From the IMG/VR virus record IMGVR_UViG_3300021246_000044, positions 1 through 20,715 of that record: 20,715 nucleotides of DNA, one strand, 5' to 3'. Source of the stretch: a virus. Shown here in pieces: positions 6,447 through 13,101 of the stretch (the stretch's first letter is position 1; every line of letters begins with the position of its first letter). The notes beneath the pieces are model-generated. The model did not search any database. It had not been told where the DNA came from and saw only the letters and a program-made list of their open reading frames with translations. The translations under genes were made by a program, and so were the position numbers.

Positions 6447-7691
6447 ATGCCAAAGACATTGAAGTGGGGACAGGCATACTCGGTTCTGTTGGATGTCGGC
6501 GCGGTCGCTGACGCATTCACACTCAACTCATCAACACTGAACGGCACCGACACACTTAATGGTTCAACCGACTTTGTGGACGCAACCGAATATGTGCTAT
6601 CGGTAGCGGTACAGCGTGGCCGCAACAGTCAGACCGACCAGTTCTCGCCAGGCACCTGCCGCATCTTGGCTGATGACCGTGCATCAGGCCGACTGTTTGA
6701 TCCAGCGAACACCGCGTCAACCTGGTATCAAGGCTCGTTCGATCTGGCACCGAGACGAGCTGTAAAGGTTCTTGCCGGCACAGCCGAACTGTTCGTCGGT
6801 GCGATCACCGATCTTGACATCTCTTACGATATGCCGAACCTGTCGTTTGCTTCGATCACCGCAGCAGACGGGCTATACGAGCTGTCACGCACATCACTCA
6901 CTGCATTCACACCATCATCACAACTCACCTCGGCTCGAGTGTCGGCGATTCTTGACCGCACCGAAGTTGCCTACTCAACCGCGCTACGAGACATCTCAAC
7001 AGGTGTTGCGACCTGCGGCACAGTCGCTTATGCCGATAACACAAATACACTCACAGCGTTGCAATCGGTTGCTGTCGCGGAGGACGGTAGATTGTTTGCG
7101 GATCGACGAAACAAAATCACCTTCGACCCACGCATAGATTTCACCTTCTCAACTGCGATCGCATCATTCGGTGGCACCGCTACCAGCAACATTCCGATCC
7201 TGTCAATCGGTGTCGCATACGGTCAAGAAACACTATTCAACCGAATCCAAATAGATGTCGATGGTGGTGGCACAGCACAAGTCGCACAAGACTCCGCAAG
7301 CCAAACACAATACGGTGTCTCAACTTTGGCGTTCACCAATGTGCCACTCGTCAACGACGCCGCAGGCGCAACCCTTGCACAAAACCTATTGGACAAATAC
7401 AAGGATCCGAAGCTCCGTTTTAATGAGATATCAACCAGCCTGAACGCTTGCGGTTCGGCACTCTGGCCGACCGTACTCACACTCGATGTCGGCGACCTGA
7501 TATCAGTCACCAAAACCTATACGACCGGACTACCGCTAACCCGCACGGAAACCGTCTTCATCGAATCCGTCGCGCACGACATCACACCATCCGATCATCG
7601 GATAAGATTCGGTCTTGGTCAGGCACAACTCTTGACCGCATTCATACTCGATCAAGACGCACTTGACGATGTGGATGTTGGACTAGGATAG
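6447..7691 (+). CDS. Minor tail protein (distal tail / baseplate-like)
   Basis: 414 residues starting three bases after the tape measure stop, without a clear ribosome site. Position directly after the tape measure and the content fit a distal-tail/tail-tip protein of actinophages. The N-terminus holds an ordered beta part with VLSVAVQRGRNSQTDQFSPG followed by CRILADDRASGRLFDPANT: the 'RGR....F.PG..t..L.n..r.fdP.n' layout is common in these tail-tip proteins, as is the following VKVLAGTAELFVGAITDLDI. The middle (TALQSVAVAEDGRLFADRRN) and end (VGDLISVTKTY, ETVFIESVAHDITPSDHRIR) resemble gp27-like hub segments. It would form the tip ring and anchor the fibres. Third codon positions are mostly C or A. 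The exact Dit/Tal split cannot be decided. Confidence 0.75.
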   Translation: MPKTLKWGQAYSVLLDVGAVADAFTLNSSTLNGTDTLNGSTDFVDATEYVLSVAVQRGRNSQTDQFSPGTCRILADDRASGRLFDPANTASTWYQGSFDLAPRRAVKVLAGTAELFVGAITDLDISYDMPNLSFASITAADGLYELSRTSLTAFTPSSQLTSARVSAILDRTEVAYSTALRDISTGVATCGTVAYADNTNTLTALQSVAVAEDGRLFADRRNKITFDPRIDFTFSTAIASFGGTATSNIPILSIGVAYGQETLFNRIQIDVDGGGTAQVAQDSASQTQYGVSTLAFTNVPLVNDAAGATLAQNLLDKYKDPKLRFNEISTSLNACGSALWPTVLTLDVGDLISVTKTYTTGLPLTRTETVFIESVAHDITPSDHRIRFGLGQAQLLTAFILDQDALDDVDVGLG

Positions 7692-7698
7692 GAGAATT

Positions 7699-8082
7699 AT
7701 GACAGCTCGCCAATCGTTTTCTAGTGGACAGACATTCACTGCGGCGCAGGCTAACGCACTCGCCGAAGCCAATCTTGCAGTGAACGCGCAAGGCACAGCA
7801 ACCTCATATACGCTCGCACTTACCGACCCTGGCAAACTGATTACATTCACAGGTGCTGCAGCAACGGTAACTATTCCACTTAACTCTTCAGTCGCTCTTG
7901 CTGTTGGTGATCAAATAAATATCGCACAATTAGGCACCGCACAAGTCACAATCGGAACCGCATCAGGTGTCACACTTGTCTCTTCTGGATCTAAAACAAA
8001 AACAAACGGTCAATACGCAGTCGCAACTCTTGTCCAATACACGACAAACAGTTGGCTACTTCTCGGCAACATCTCAACCTGA
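7699..8082 (+). CDS. Small beta-rich tail fibre-associated protein
   Basis: 127 residues with a good ribosome site (TAGGAGA, 7689-7695). It opens with a short helical segment, TFTAAQANALAEANLAVN, then runs as repeated beta strands: YTLALTDPGKLITFTGAAAT, VTIPLNSSVALAVGDQINIA, TGTASGVTLVSSG-like turns, ending WLLLGNIST. The 'VTIP....VAL..GDQI.I.Q.G.G.VTI' style is widespread in phage tail-tip and fibre proteins and gives stacked beta-helix or beta-prism trimers. It probably joins the tail tip to the receptor-binding protein that follows at once. No enzymatic motif is present. I cannot name a characterised family. Confidence 0.55.
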   Translation: MTARQSFSSGQTFTAAQANALAEANLAVNAQGTATSYTLALTDPGKLITFTGAAATVTIPLNSSVALAVGDQINIAQLGTAQVTIGTASGVTLVSSGSKTKTNGQYAVATLVQYTTNSWLLLGNIST

Positions 8083-8085
8083 GCC

Positions 8086-8952
8086 ATGCAAATACTTGCA
8101 GGAGTTGATGCTGGAGTTACACCGGCACAAATAAGTGGCGGTCAAGAAACCGTAACTGTTGGCGGCTACAAATATGTTGTGTTCACTTCGTCAGGAACTT
8201 TGACAGTCAGTCAAAATGGGCAAGCCGAGGTGCTTGTAGTTGGTGGTGGTGCCGGTGGCGGTGCGGGTACTGGTGGCGGCGGTGGCGGCGGCGCAATCGA
8301 ACCCGCGACTGGATATCAAATTTTACAGTTGACAGGCAATGTTACGGTAACGGTTGGCGCGCTTGGTGCAGGTGCAGCAACTAACAGCGTAAAAGGCACA
8401 AACGGTGGTACAAGTACTTTCAGTACTGTGTCGGCGTTAGGTGGCGGTGGCGGCGGCAGTAGCGGAACAACCGCCGGCGCAAGCGGTGGTAGCGGTGGTG
8501 GCGGCAGTCGGGCAACACCTGCCCCAGCAGGCGGCAGCGCGTCAGGTAGTAACACTTTCGCAGGCGCTACTGGTGGCACGGGTGCTGGCGCAACATCGGG
8601 CGGTGGTGGTGGCGCAAACGCTGTAGGCACGACAGGCACTAATTCGGTTATTGGCGGTGGCGGTGGCGCAGGCAAAACAGCAACATCGATTGACGCAAAC
8701 TTGACCGCTGGAAACTTCCCGACAACTTTGACGAGCAACGGCACTTGGTCATCAGGTGGTGGCGGCGGTATAACCACAATAGGTAGTGGTGGAAGCGGTG
8801 GAACCGGAGCCGGCAATGGTGGCAACCCAACAAGCGTAGGTACGGCAGCAACTATGTATGGTGCAGGTGGTGGCGGTGGCGGTGCAAACGGCGGCGAAAA
8901 AGCAGGCGGCAACGGCAAAGGTGGAATCGTAATAGTGAGGGTCACTGTATGA
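8086..8952 (+). CDS. Glycine-rich tail fibre / receptor-binding protein candidate
   Basis: 288 residues, start ATG 8086 four bases after the previous stop, no ribosome site. After a ~45-residue start with YKYVVFTSSGTLTVSQNGQ-like strands (shown approximately: VGGYKYVVFTSSGTLTV) comes VLVVGGGAGGG and many short glycine runs (5-7 glycines) spaced by polar loops, ending GGNGKGGIVIVRVTV. The 'yvVFTssGT.tv...g...vLVVGGGGGG ... GG.G.vivry' layout is a known glycine-rich phage tail domain. In phage S16 gp38-like adhesins, glycine runs form polyglycine-II helix sandwiches whose loops choose the receptor. By analogy this is likely the host-recognition tip. It overlaps the next gene by ATGA. Confidence 0.65.
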   Translation: MQILAGVDAGVTPAQISGGQETVTVGGYKYVVFTSSGTLTVSQNGQAEVLVVGGGAGGGAGTGGGGGGGAIEPATGYQILQLTGNVTVTVGALGAGAATNSVKGTNGGTSTFSTVSALGGGGGGSSGTTAGASGGSGGGGSRATPAPAGGSASGSNTFAGATGGTGAGATSGGGGGANAVGTTGTNSVIGGGGGAGKTATSIDANLTAGNFPTTLTSNGTWSSGGGGGITTIGSGGSGGTGAGNGGNPTSVGTAATMYGAGGGGGGANGGEKAGGNGKGGIVIVRVTV

Positions 8953-9221
8953 GTAACTACGCAGAAATAGTTGAAAGCATCGTTGTCAATGTAATCGTTG
9001 CTGACGCAGATTTTGTAGCGACACAAACCGACAAAAATTATGTTTTATGCGATCGCGGCGGTATCGGCTGGACATACGACGGCACAAACTTTATTGCACC
9101 ACAACCGTTTGCATCTTGGGTGCTTGATGAAAATTATGATTGGCAACCACCAACACCGAGACCTTCGACTGGTGGACCATACGAGTGGAGTGAAGAAGAT
9201 CTTGAGTGGGTCGCCATCTAA
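8949..9221 (+). CDS. Small fibre-linked phage protein (90 aa)
   Basis: Coupled to the glycine-rich gene by ATGA at 8949-8952. The beginning, YAEIVESIVVNVIVADADF, matches a common short phage protein pattern ('yAei...iVvNvIvad..f') found next to tail fibre genes in many freshwater and marine phages. The second half is rich in aromatics and prolines (GWTYDGTNF, SWVLDENYDWQPPTPRP, GPYEWSEEDLEWV). The proline/tryptophan end recalls domains attached to fibres or fibre-assembly chaperones. No biochemical role is established that I know of. A small virion accessory or chaperone for the neighbouring fibre is the best guess. Confidence 0.6.
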   Translation: MSNYAEIVESIVVNVIVADADFVATQTDKNYVLCDRGGIGWTYDGTNFIAPQPFASWVLDENYDWQPPTPRPSTGGPYEWSEEDLEWVAI

Positions 9222-10678
9222 CTAGGTGGCTGATTCCGCTACCTGCGATCGTTTTGTCGTTCTGGCCGACGCTTGTTCGCGCCGAAGTACAGCCAGGTTT
9301 GCAGACGACCTATTACACGATTGACGCAATCCCACCAATCCAGTCGACTACCGAATATCCGATGTGCGGATCAGAGGTTGAGAACAATATCAATCGCAGT
9401 TATGACGGCGAACCATTCGAGGACTGCACCGGCGATTTGTTCATGGTTCACATGACAGGCTTCATCGACATACCTGAGCATGAAACGATTGAGTTCTGGT
9501 TGGCGTCAGATGACGGCGGCGAGATAACTATTGATGGCAACACATTCGGTGTTTGGTGGGATCAAGGATGCTCGGCCACACTCTCAGGCAATCTTGACAT
9601 CGAGTCAGGCAGTCAGCCACTCGAATTGTGGATGTACGAAAACGGCGGTGGAACTTGTTTGATGTTGGCGTGGAAAATTGATGACGGTGATTGGGAGATG
9701 GTTCCGGACTCGGCGTTTACACAGCAGGCTGGTTCAACAACCACGACCACAACCACAACATCAACAAGCACCACCAGCACGACGCTTCAAGAATCCACCA
9801 CAACGACTTCAACTTCTTCTTCCACAACTTCAACATCTACAACACTCCCTCCCACAACAACGACCACAACCAGCGAACCAGTTCAGTCAAGCACAACCAC
9901 ATCAACGACAAGTACCACGACAACGACGACCACAACTGTCGCACCAGCTCCGACAACAACGCAAGCACCCTATACGCCTCCTCAAACTACGACGACTAGC
10001 GAACCAGTCGCGTCAACAACTTCAAGTACAACGACCACAACTTCTTTACCTGAACCCGAAACCACAGTTGAAGAAACATCGACTACAACCTATCTGCCCG
10101 ATCCTGATCCCATTGTTCCTGAATCTTCTTCAACTCTTCCCGCCGAAACAACGCCGCAAACAACACAGCCGACGCCAGAAACAAGTACGCCACAAACAAC
10201 AGAATCAGAAGTAGAGAGTTCATCAACCACAACGCTACCCGAATTAGGTGAACCAATAAGCGATGAGAAGGTTGAAGAGATTCTGACCGAATTAAAAGAT
10301 GCGCTACCGGCACAAATAGTCGCAGCCATCGAACAAGTTCTCGCAAGCAACATCACGACCGATCAGGCGGTGAATATTGCGTCGAGTCCTCAGGTGTTGG
10401 CGGCGATAACTCAAGACCAAGCCGAAGCGATATTCGAGCAGATCGTCGTAGAAGAACTCACAGTCGAGCAAGCCGACGAACTGGTCGCGGCCTTAAACGA
10501 AGCACCAACGAAAGTCAAGAAAGCATTCCAAGAAACAATCAATGTGTTTACGGGCTTGTTTGATTCATTCCAGATGGTGGGCCAGACGATACCTGTTGGT
10601 GAGCGTAGAACTTTGGTCGCCGTATCAAATACACTTGTGGCGGTAGGAGCAAGCCTGCGCAGAAGAGAAAACAAGTGA
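9206..10678 (+). CDS. Secreted PA14-like, Thr/Ser-rich surface protein
   Basis: 490 residues from GTG 9206, overlapping the previous gene by 16 bases; no ATG lies before the signal sequence. Residues 1-26 look like a Sec signal peptide: basic MGRHLTR, hydrophobic WLIPLPAIVLSFWPTLV, cleavage after VRA. Residues ~30-165 resemble a PA14 domain (FIDIPEHETIEFWLASDDGG, then ITIDGNTFG and LELWMYENGGGTCLMLAWK, here split into parts), a carbohydrate-binding beta barrel. Residues ~177-340 are a threonine/serine/proline linker. Residues ~345-490 carry helical repeats on the pattern 'LT.EQA..L...' and end with VGERRTLVAVSNTLVAVGAS and a basic tail. Exporting a phage protein this way is unusual for a virion part. 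It may coat the infected cell, bind glycans or act in lysis. The style resembles wall proteins of Acidimicrobiia. Confidence 0.6.
   Translation: MGRHLTRWLIPLPAIVLSFWPTLVRAEVQPGLQTTYYTIDAIPPIQSTTEYPMCGSEVENNINRSYDGEPFEDCTGDLFMVHMTGFIDIPEHETIEFWLASDDGGEITIDGNTFGVWWDQGCSATLSGNLDIESGSQPLELWMYENGGGTCLMLAWKIDDGDWEMVPDSAFTQQAGSTTTTTTTTSTSTTSTTLQESTTTTSTSSSTTSTSTTLPPTTTTTTSEPVQSSTTTSTTSTTTTTTTTVAPAPTTTQAPYTPPQTTTTSEPVASTTSSTTTTTSLPEPETTVEETSTTTYLPDPDPIVPESSSTLPAETTPQTTQPTPETSTPQTTESEVESSSTTTLPELGEPISDEKVEEILTELKDALPAQIVAAIEQVLASNITTDQAVNIASSPQVLAAITQDQAEAIFEQIVVEELTVEQADELVAALNEAPTKVKKAFQETINVFTGLFDSFQMVGQTIPVGERRTLVAVSNTLVAVGASLRRRENK
9731..10230 (+). repeat. Low-complexity ACN-rich tract encoding a Thr/Ser-rich linker
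   Basis: The strand is dominated by ACA, ACC and ACG triplets (threonine codons), with runs such as ACAACCACGACCACAACC, mixed with serine and proline codons. Synonymous codon mixing means the DNA is not one simple tandem repeat. Such tracts are prone to slippage and length change. Confidence 0.75.
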
Positions 10679-10866
10679 TATCAAAACTTCGAGACGAACT
10701 GTTTGCCCTCGGCTTCACGCTAGGCGCATCAGCCATAACCATAATGACCCTCTCAGGAACCCTCCAAAATTGGGCGTTATTCTTCACATTCCTATCGCTC
10801 GCACTACACTTAGCAGGAGTATTAACGAAGGACGGAGAAGACCATGGTGCCAGAAGTGAAGATTAA
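10675..10866 (+). CDS. Small two-helix membrane protein, holin candidate
   Basis: 63 residues beginning at GTG 10675, which overlaps the previous stop (GTGA). Two hydrophobic helices are visible: LGFTLGASAITIMTLSG (about 12-28) and WALFFTFLSLALHLAGVLT (about 33-51), followed by a short charged tail (KDGEDHGARSED). Two helices, small size and a position just upstream of the endolysin fit a holin or antiholin, which forms the timed membrane lesion at lysis. The next gene begins inside its last 23 bases and also encodes a membrane-prone protein, so the pair may be holin and antiholin. There is no sequence signature that proves it. Confidence 0.55.
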   Translation: MISKLRDELFALGFTLGASAITIMTLSGTLQNWALFFTFLSLALHLAGVLTKDGEDHGARSED

Positions 10867-11110
10867 ACAGAACCCGACAATCGCAAAGTTCTTGGACCTT
10901 GGTCAAAGACTTGTCTCATTGTTTCTTGCCAATGCGCTACCAGCAATCACGACCGGTGCCGTCATCGGTATCTCGGTAAGTAAAGCTGCAATCATGGCTG
11001 GTGCGATGGCGGTCATCAAAGTTGTTTCGGCACTCGCCGAAGCATCAGTCGACGGAGAACTTGACAGCGAAGAAATCAAGCAAGCGTTCTCTGGAGCGAA
11101 AAAGAAGTGA
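10844..11110 (+). CDS. Membrane protein, second holin candidate
   Basis: 88 residues from ATG 10844, preceded by GGAGAAG, overlapping the upstream membrane gene by 23 bases in another frame. A polar start (MVPEVKIKQNPTIAKFLDLG) precedes hydrophobic LVSLFLANALPAITTGAVIG and AAIMAGAMAVIKVVSALAEA, then an acidic/basic end (VDGELDSEEIKQAFSGAKKK). This arrangement, with about two membrane helices and a charged C-terminus, is seen in small actinophage holins. Its stop overlaps the GTG start of the peptidase endolysin, which supports a lysis role. Which of the two membrane genes is the actual holin is not decidable here. Confidence 0.55.
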   Translation: MVPEVKIKQNPTIAKFLDLGQRLVSLFLANALPAITTGAVIGISVSKAAIMAGAMAVIKVVSALAEASVDGELDSEEIKQAFSGAKKK

Positions 11111-11658
11111 ACGCCAAGAACTGGCCGATCGTCAAAGTAACTTTGCCAGCAGACCTCAAAGGTGTGAAACCTGGTGAGGTGCCTGCGCATCTGTTGCGCG
11201 ACATTCAACCTGAAGGCAAACTTCATTGGCGGGCAGCCGACGCATATCATGCGATGCGAGCCAAAGCATTGGCCGACAACATCAAACCATTCAAACCAAC
11301 ATCGGCAGGCGACACCTACCGTTCGCTCGCACAACAAACCACGGTGTTCTTGCAGAGATATCAGAAGCAACCGATTGAAGGCGCATCGACCCGTACTTGG
11401 GAAGGTGTGAAGTGGTACAAGAAGTCGCCGACCTTGGCATCACTCGCAGCACCTGGCACATCGATGCACAACCTCGGCATCGCAGTCGACATCTGGTCGG
11501 CAAGCGGACCACGCTTCGAATGGATGCTTGCGAATGTTCTTGACTTTGGATTCAGTTTCGAAGTGTTTCCAGAAGAACCCTGGCATCTTCGCTACACCGC
11601 AGGTGACAATGTGCCACCAGCCGTACAAGCATGGCTTGACTCCAAGAAGGCCGTGTGA
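11107..11658 (+). CDS. Endolysin, M15 / VanY-like D-Ala-D-Ala-type peptidase
   Basis: 183 residues from GTG 11107 (GTGA overlap). The C-terminal half has SMHNLGIAVDIW with H121 and D128, and EEPWHLRY with E157 and H160. These match the zinc ligands (HxxxxxxD ... H) and catalytic glutamate of peptidase family M15, which cleaves peptide cross-links or stem peptides of peptidoglycan. Upstream YRSLAQQTTVFLQRY matches the conserved 'R....Q..l..r' arginine/glutamine helix of the family. No signal peptide or separate wall-binding domain is seen; residues 1-50 may assist binding. It needs a holin for release, and two candidates sit directly upstream. All key residues are intact. Confidence 0.85.
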   Translation: MNAKNWPIVKVTLPADLKGVKPGEVPAHLLRDIQPEGKLHWRAADAYHAMRAKALADNIKPFKPTSAGDTYRSLAQQTTVFLQRYQKQPIEGASTRTWEGVKWYKKSPTLASLAAPGTSMHNLGIAVDIWSASGPRFEWMLANVLDFGFSFEVFPEEPWHLRYTAGDNVPPAVQAWLDSKKAV

Positions 11659-11659
11659 C

Positions 11660-11920
11660 ATGGACGCCGGCTACGCAACCGTTCTCGCCGCAGCAGTAGC
11701 AACCTTCGGCGCAATCATCATCGCCTTGATGCAACTCAAAGGATTCCGTGAAGAAAACCGAGCCGACCACGCAGTCGTACAAAAGCGGCTTGACAACCTG
11801 ATTGATATGGTCGGCAAACAAGGCGCACGATTAACCAGTCACCTCGACTGGCATCTAACCAAGGAGCCAAGCGGAAGTCTGACAAAGACTAAGCAGGTTG
11901 CGACACGCAAGAAGAAGTGA
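11660..11920 (+). CDS. Small membrane protein with coiled coil, lysis cassette
   Basis: 86 residues from ATG 11660, placed right after the endolysin stop (11658). An earlier in-frame ATG exists inside the endolysin, but this start leaves a compact gene. The N-terminus is one membrane helix (TVLAAAVATFGAIIIALMQL), followed by a charged amphipathic helix (ADHAVVQKRLDNLIDMVGKQ) and a basic tail ending ATRKKK. This single-helix plus coiled-coil design is very common next to actinophage endolysins (DUF2746-like) and probably assists membrane disruption or acts as a spanin-like or holin partner. The role is inferred from context. Its stop overlaps the GTG of the next gene. Confidence 0.6.
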   Translation: MDAGYATVLAAAVATFGAIIIALMQLKGFREENRADHAVVQKRLDNLIDMVGKQGARLTSHLDWHLTKEPSGSLTKTKQVATRKKK

Positions 11921-12171
11921 CGGTCGTACTCGTCACCTGGCACGATGCGCACAGCGGTGCCGAATCGTGGATCAACATCAAAGACCTTGACACCGACCCA
12001 GCCGAAGTTGAATCAGTCGGCTTCCTACTCGCCACAGGCGACGGAGGCAAACCCGACCATGTCACGCTCTACCAATCACGCAACGAAGACTCCGTAGACC
12101 ATGTTCTGCACATACCAGTCGGCATGGTCAAGAACATCAAAGTGTTGATGGATCTACAAATAAAAATCTAG
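11917..12171 (+). CDS. Conserved-looking small phage protein, unknown function
   Basis: 84 residues, GTG 11917 overlapping the upstream stop by four bases. It reads VVLVTWHDAHSGAESWINI near the start, then ESVGFLLATGDGGKPDHVTL and ends HIPVGMVKNIKVLMDLQIKI. The 'V.W.DAHS...W' opening followed by a 'S.GFLL' and a closing 'IP..mI..i..L' is a pattern I have seen in other phage proteins of unknown function, with a small alpha/beta fold and no catalytic residues. It is the last gene of the tail/lysis operon before the structured intergenic region. It has no signal peptide or membrane helix. Confidence 0.6.
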   Translation: MTVVLVTWHDAHSGAESWINIKDLDTDPAEVESVGFLLATGDGGKPDHVTLYQSRNEDSVDHVLHIPVGMVKNIKVLMDLQIKI

Positions 12172-12204
12172 AAACGGCTAAAGATAGCGGTCAAACCAGC
12201 TCAT

Positions 12205-12280
12205 CGGCTAAGGTAGAACGGTGCGCTCCCCACTAGGGTTGATGTAGCACCGCAACCAGTCACCTCCTTCTGGTTGCGTC
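12205..12280 (+). promoter_or_regulatory. Structured intergenic region with a hairpin displaying an anti-Shine-Dalgarno loop
   Basis: CGCAACCAG (12251-12259) and CTGGTTGCG (12270-12278) form a perfect 9-bp stem. The 10-base loop between them, TCACCTCCTT (12260-12269), is identical to the anti-Shine-Dalgarno end of bacterial 16S rRNA. Just upstream CGGTGC (12219-12224) pairs with GCACCG (12247-12252), sharing two bases with the first stem. A TAAGGT at 12209-12214 could be a -10 box starting RNA near 12220. No run of T follows the hairpin, so it is not a normal terminator. The loop can also pair with the AAAGGA (12297-12302) ribosome site of the lysozyme-like gene, so a cis switch is as plausible as a small RNA. 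Confidence 0.5.
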
Positions 12281-12307
12281 ATACCTGCACTTAACGAAAG
12301 GACCACG

Positions 12308-12871
12308 ATGCGCATCTTGACCGCAATCCTGGCAACACTCACAAGCCTCACAGTCAGCCTCGGCATAGCACAGGCAGTCTCAGCACCAACCCACTCCAGC
12401 GTCGCTGTAATCGCATTACAGCCTCTCTGGCAGGCAGACAGGCTTGATCCGATACAGCCGATCCGATACCGGCACGGCGACACCTCTTGGCTACCGTCGC
12501 TCGCCAAACAGGCAGGCTGGCCCGACCATGCCATCCCGAAATTGCAACAAATCGTGCTACGCGAAAGCGGAGGTTGCCCAAACCGAAAAGGCGGCGACAT
12601 CGTCGACAAAGACTGCAACATCACAGGCGTCTCCGAATGGAACCATCGCTCCGACACAGGCTTGTTGCAGATCAACGGCGTCAACTACGACCCATCAAGA
12701 AACAAATGGGCTGCGGTCTGCCGAGAACTAAACATCTGCACACAAGACCCGCTACTCGACCCGCTCACCAACCTCAAAGCAGGTCTGGTGCTGTACCGCC
12801 TATCGGGTTTTGAGCCATGGAATCCTTGTAATTGGCGGGTCTGTAAAGCATCCACCACTTCTGTCCCATAA
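12308..12871 (+). CDS. Secreted lysozyme / transglycosylase-like protein
   Basis: 187 residues from ATG 12308, ribosome site AAAGGA at 12297-12302. Residues 1-23 form a Sec signal peptide (basic MR, hydrophobic ILTAILATLTSLTVSLGI, cleavage after AQA). The catalytic domain has LRESGGC with E86 as probable general acid, SDTGLLQING, and then LTNLKAGLVLYRLSGFEPWN. This is the lysozyme-like/SLT order: Glu-Ser near the helix end, GLLQIN, and a late 'N...A..Ly...G..pW'. Several cysteines (including C90) suggest disulphides outside the cell. It would cut the glycan strand of peptidoglycan. With the M15 peptidase, the phage appears to have two wall enzymes, one holin-dependent and one exported by the host Sec system. 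A Rpf-like fold is the close alternative. Confidence 0.7.
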   Translation: MRILTAILATLTSLTVSLGIAQAVSAPTHSSVAVIALQPLWQADRLDPIQPIRYRHGDTSWLPSLAKQAGWPDHAIPKLQQIVLRESGGCPNRKGGDIVDKDCNITGVSEWNHRSDTGLLQINGVNYDPSRNKWAAVCRELNICTQDPLLDPLTNLKAGLVLYRLSGFEPWNPCNWRVCKASTTSVP

Positions 12872-12915
12872 TGCACTAGAACATAAATAGGCGAGTTACT
12901 AACCAAGGAGGAAAA

Positions 12916-13101
12916 ATGAGACCGAAAGAAAAAATACTGTTTACAATGGCGTTCATATTCGCAGGATGGATGCTGTTGCTGTTCATGCCGCGACTACCGC
13001 AAGAAAATCCAGCGAACGGCGTAGAGATATTTGTTTACGCAATCGTGAACTTCTTTGCAATGTTCCATGTCAATCGTTGGTTCAAAGATCTTGAACGATG
13101 A
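12916..13101 (+). CDS. Small membrane protein, two helices
   Basis: 61 residues with a strong ribosome site (AAGGAGG, 12905-12911). Two hydrophobic helices: ILFTMAFIFAGWMLLLFMP (about 7-25) and VEIFVYAIVNFFAMFHV (about 36-52), with a short loop and basic ends. It starts the early region after the lysozyme-like gene and overlaps the WhiB gene by ATGA (13098-13101). Function is unknown. Size allows a holin or a superinfection-exclusion type membrane protein, but nothing in the sequence decides. The 44-base gap before it may carry a promoter (TAAnnn-type boxes near 12882-12892), not convincing by eye. Confidence 0.6.
   Translation: MRPKEKILFTMAFIFAGWMLLLFMPRLPQENPANGVEIFVYAIVNFFAMFHVNRWFKDLER

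Noticed and set aside
8316-9026. Long proline-rich open frame on the minus strand (236 codons)
   Set aside because: It is the reverse complement of the glycine-rich fibre gene (GGN codons read backwards as proline-rich NCC), has no ribosome site, and runs against all other genes.
9678-10214. Gln/Pro/Arg-rich open frame in the Thr-rich region
   Set aside because: A shadow of the ACN-rich codons in a shifted frame; the Thr-rich frame has a signal peptide, folded domains and a coupled neighbour.
12181-12252. tRNA-like segment (GCTC...GGTAGAAC...GGTGCGCTCCCC)
   Set aside because: It recalls a D-arm, but there is no matching acceptor stem, no T-arm consensus (GGTTCGA) and no proper anticodon stem.
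12251-12278. Ordinary rho-independent terminator
   Set aside because: The stem is good but no T-run follows; the loop identity with the 16S end makes a regulatory role a better working idea.
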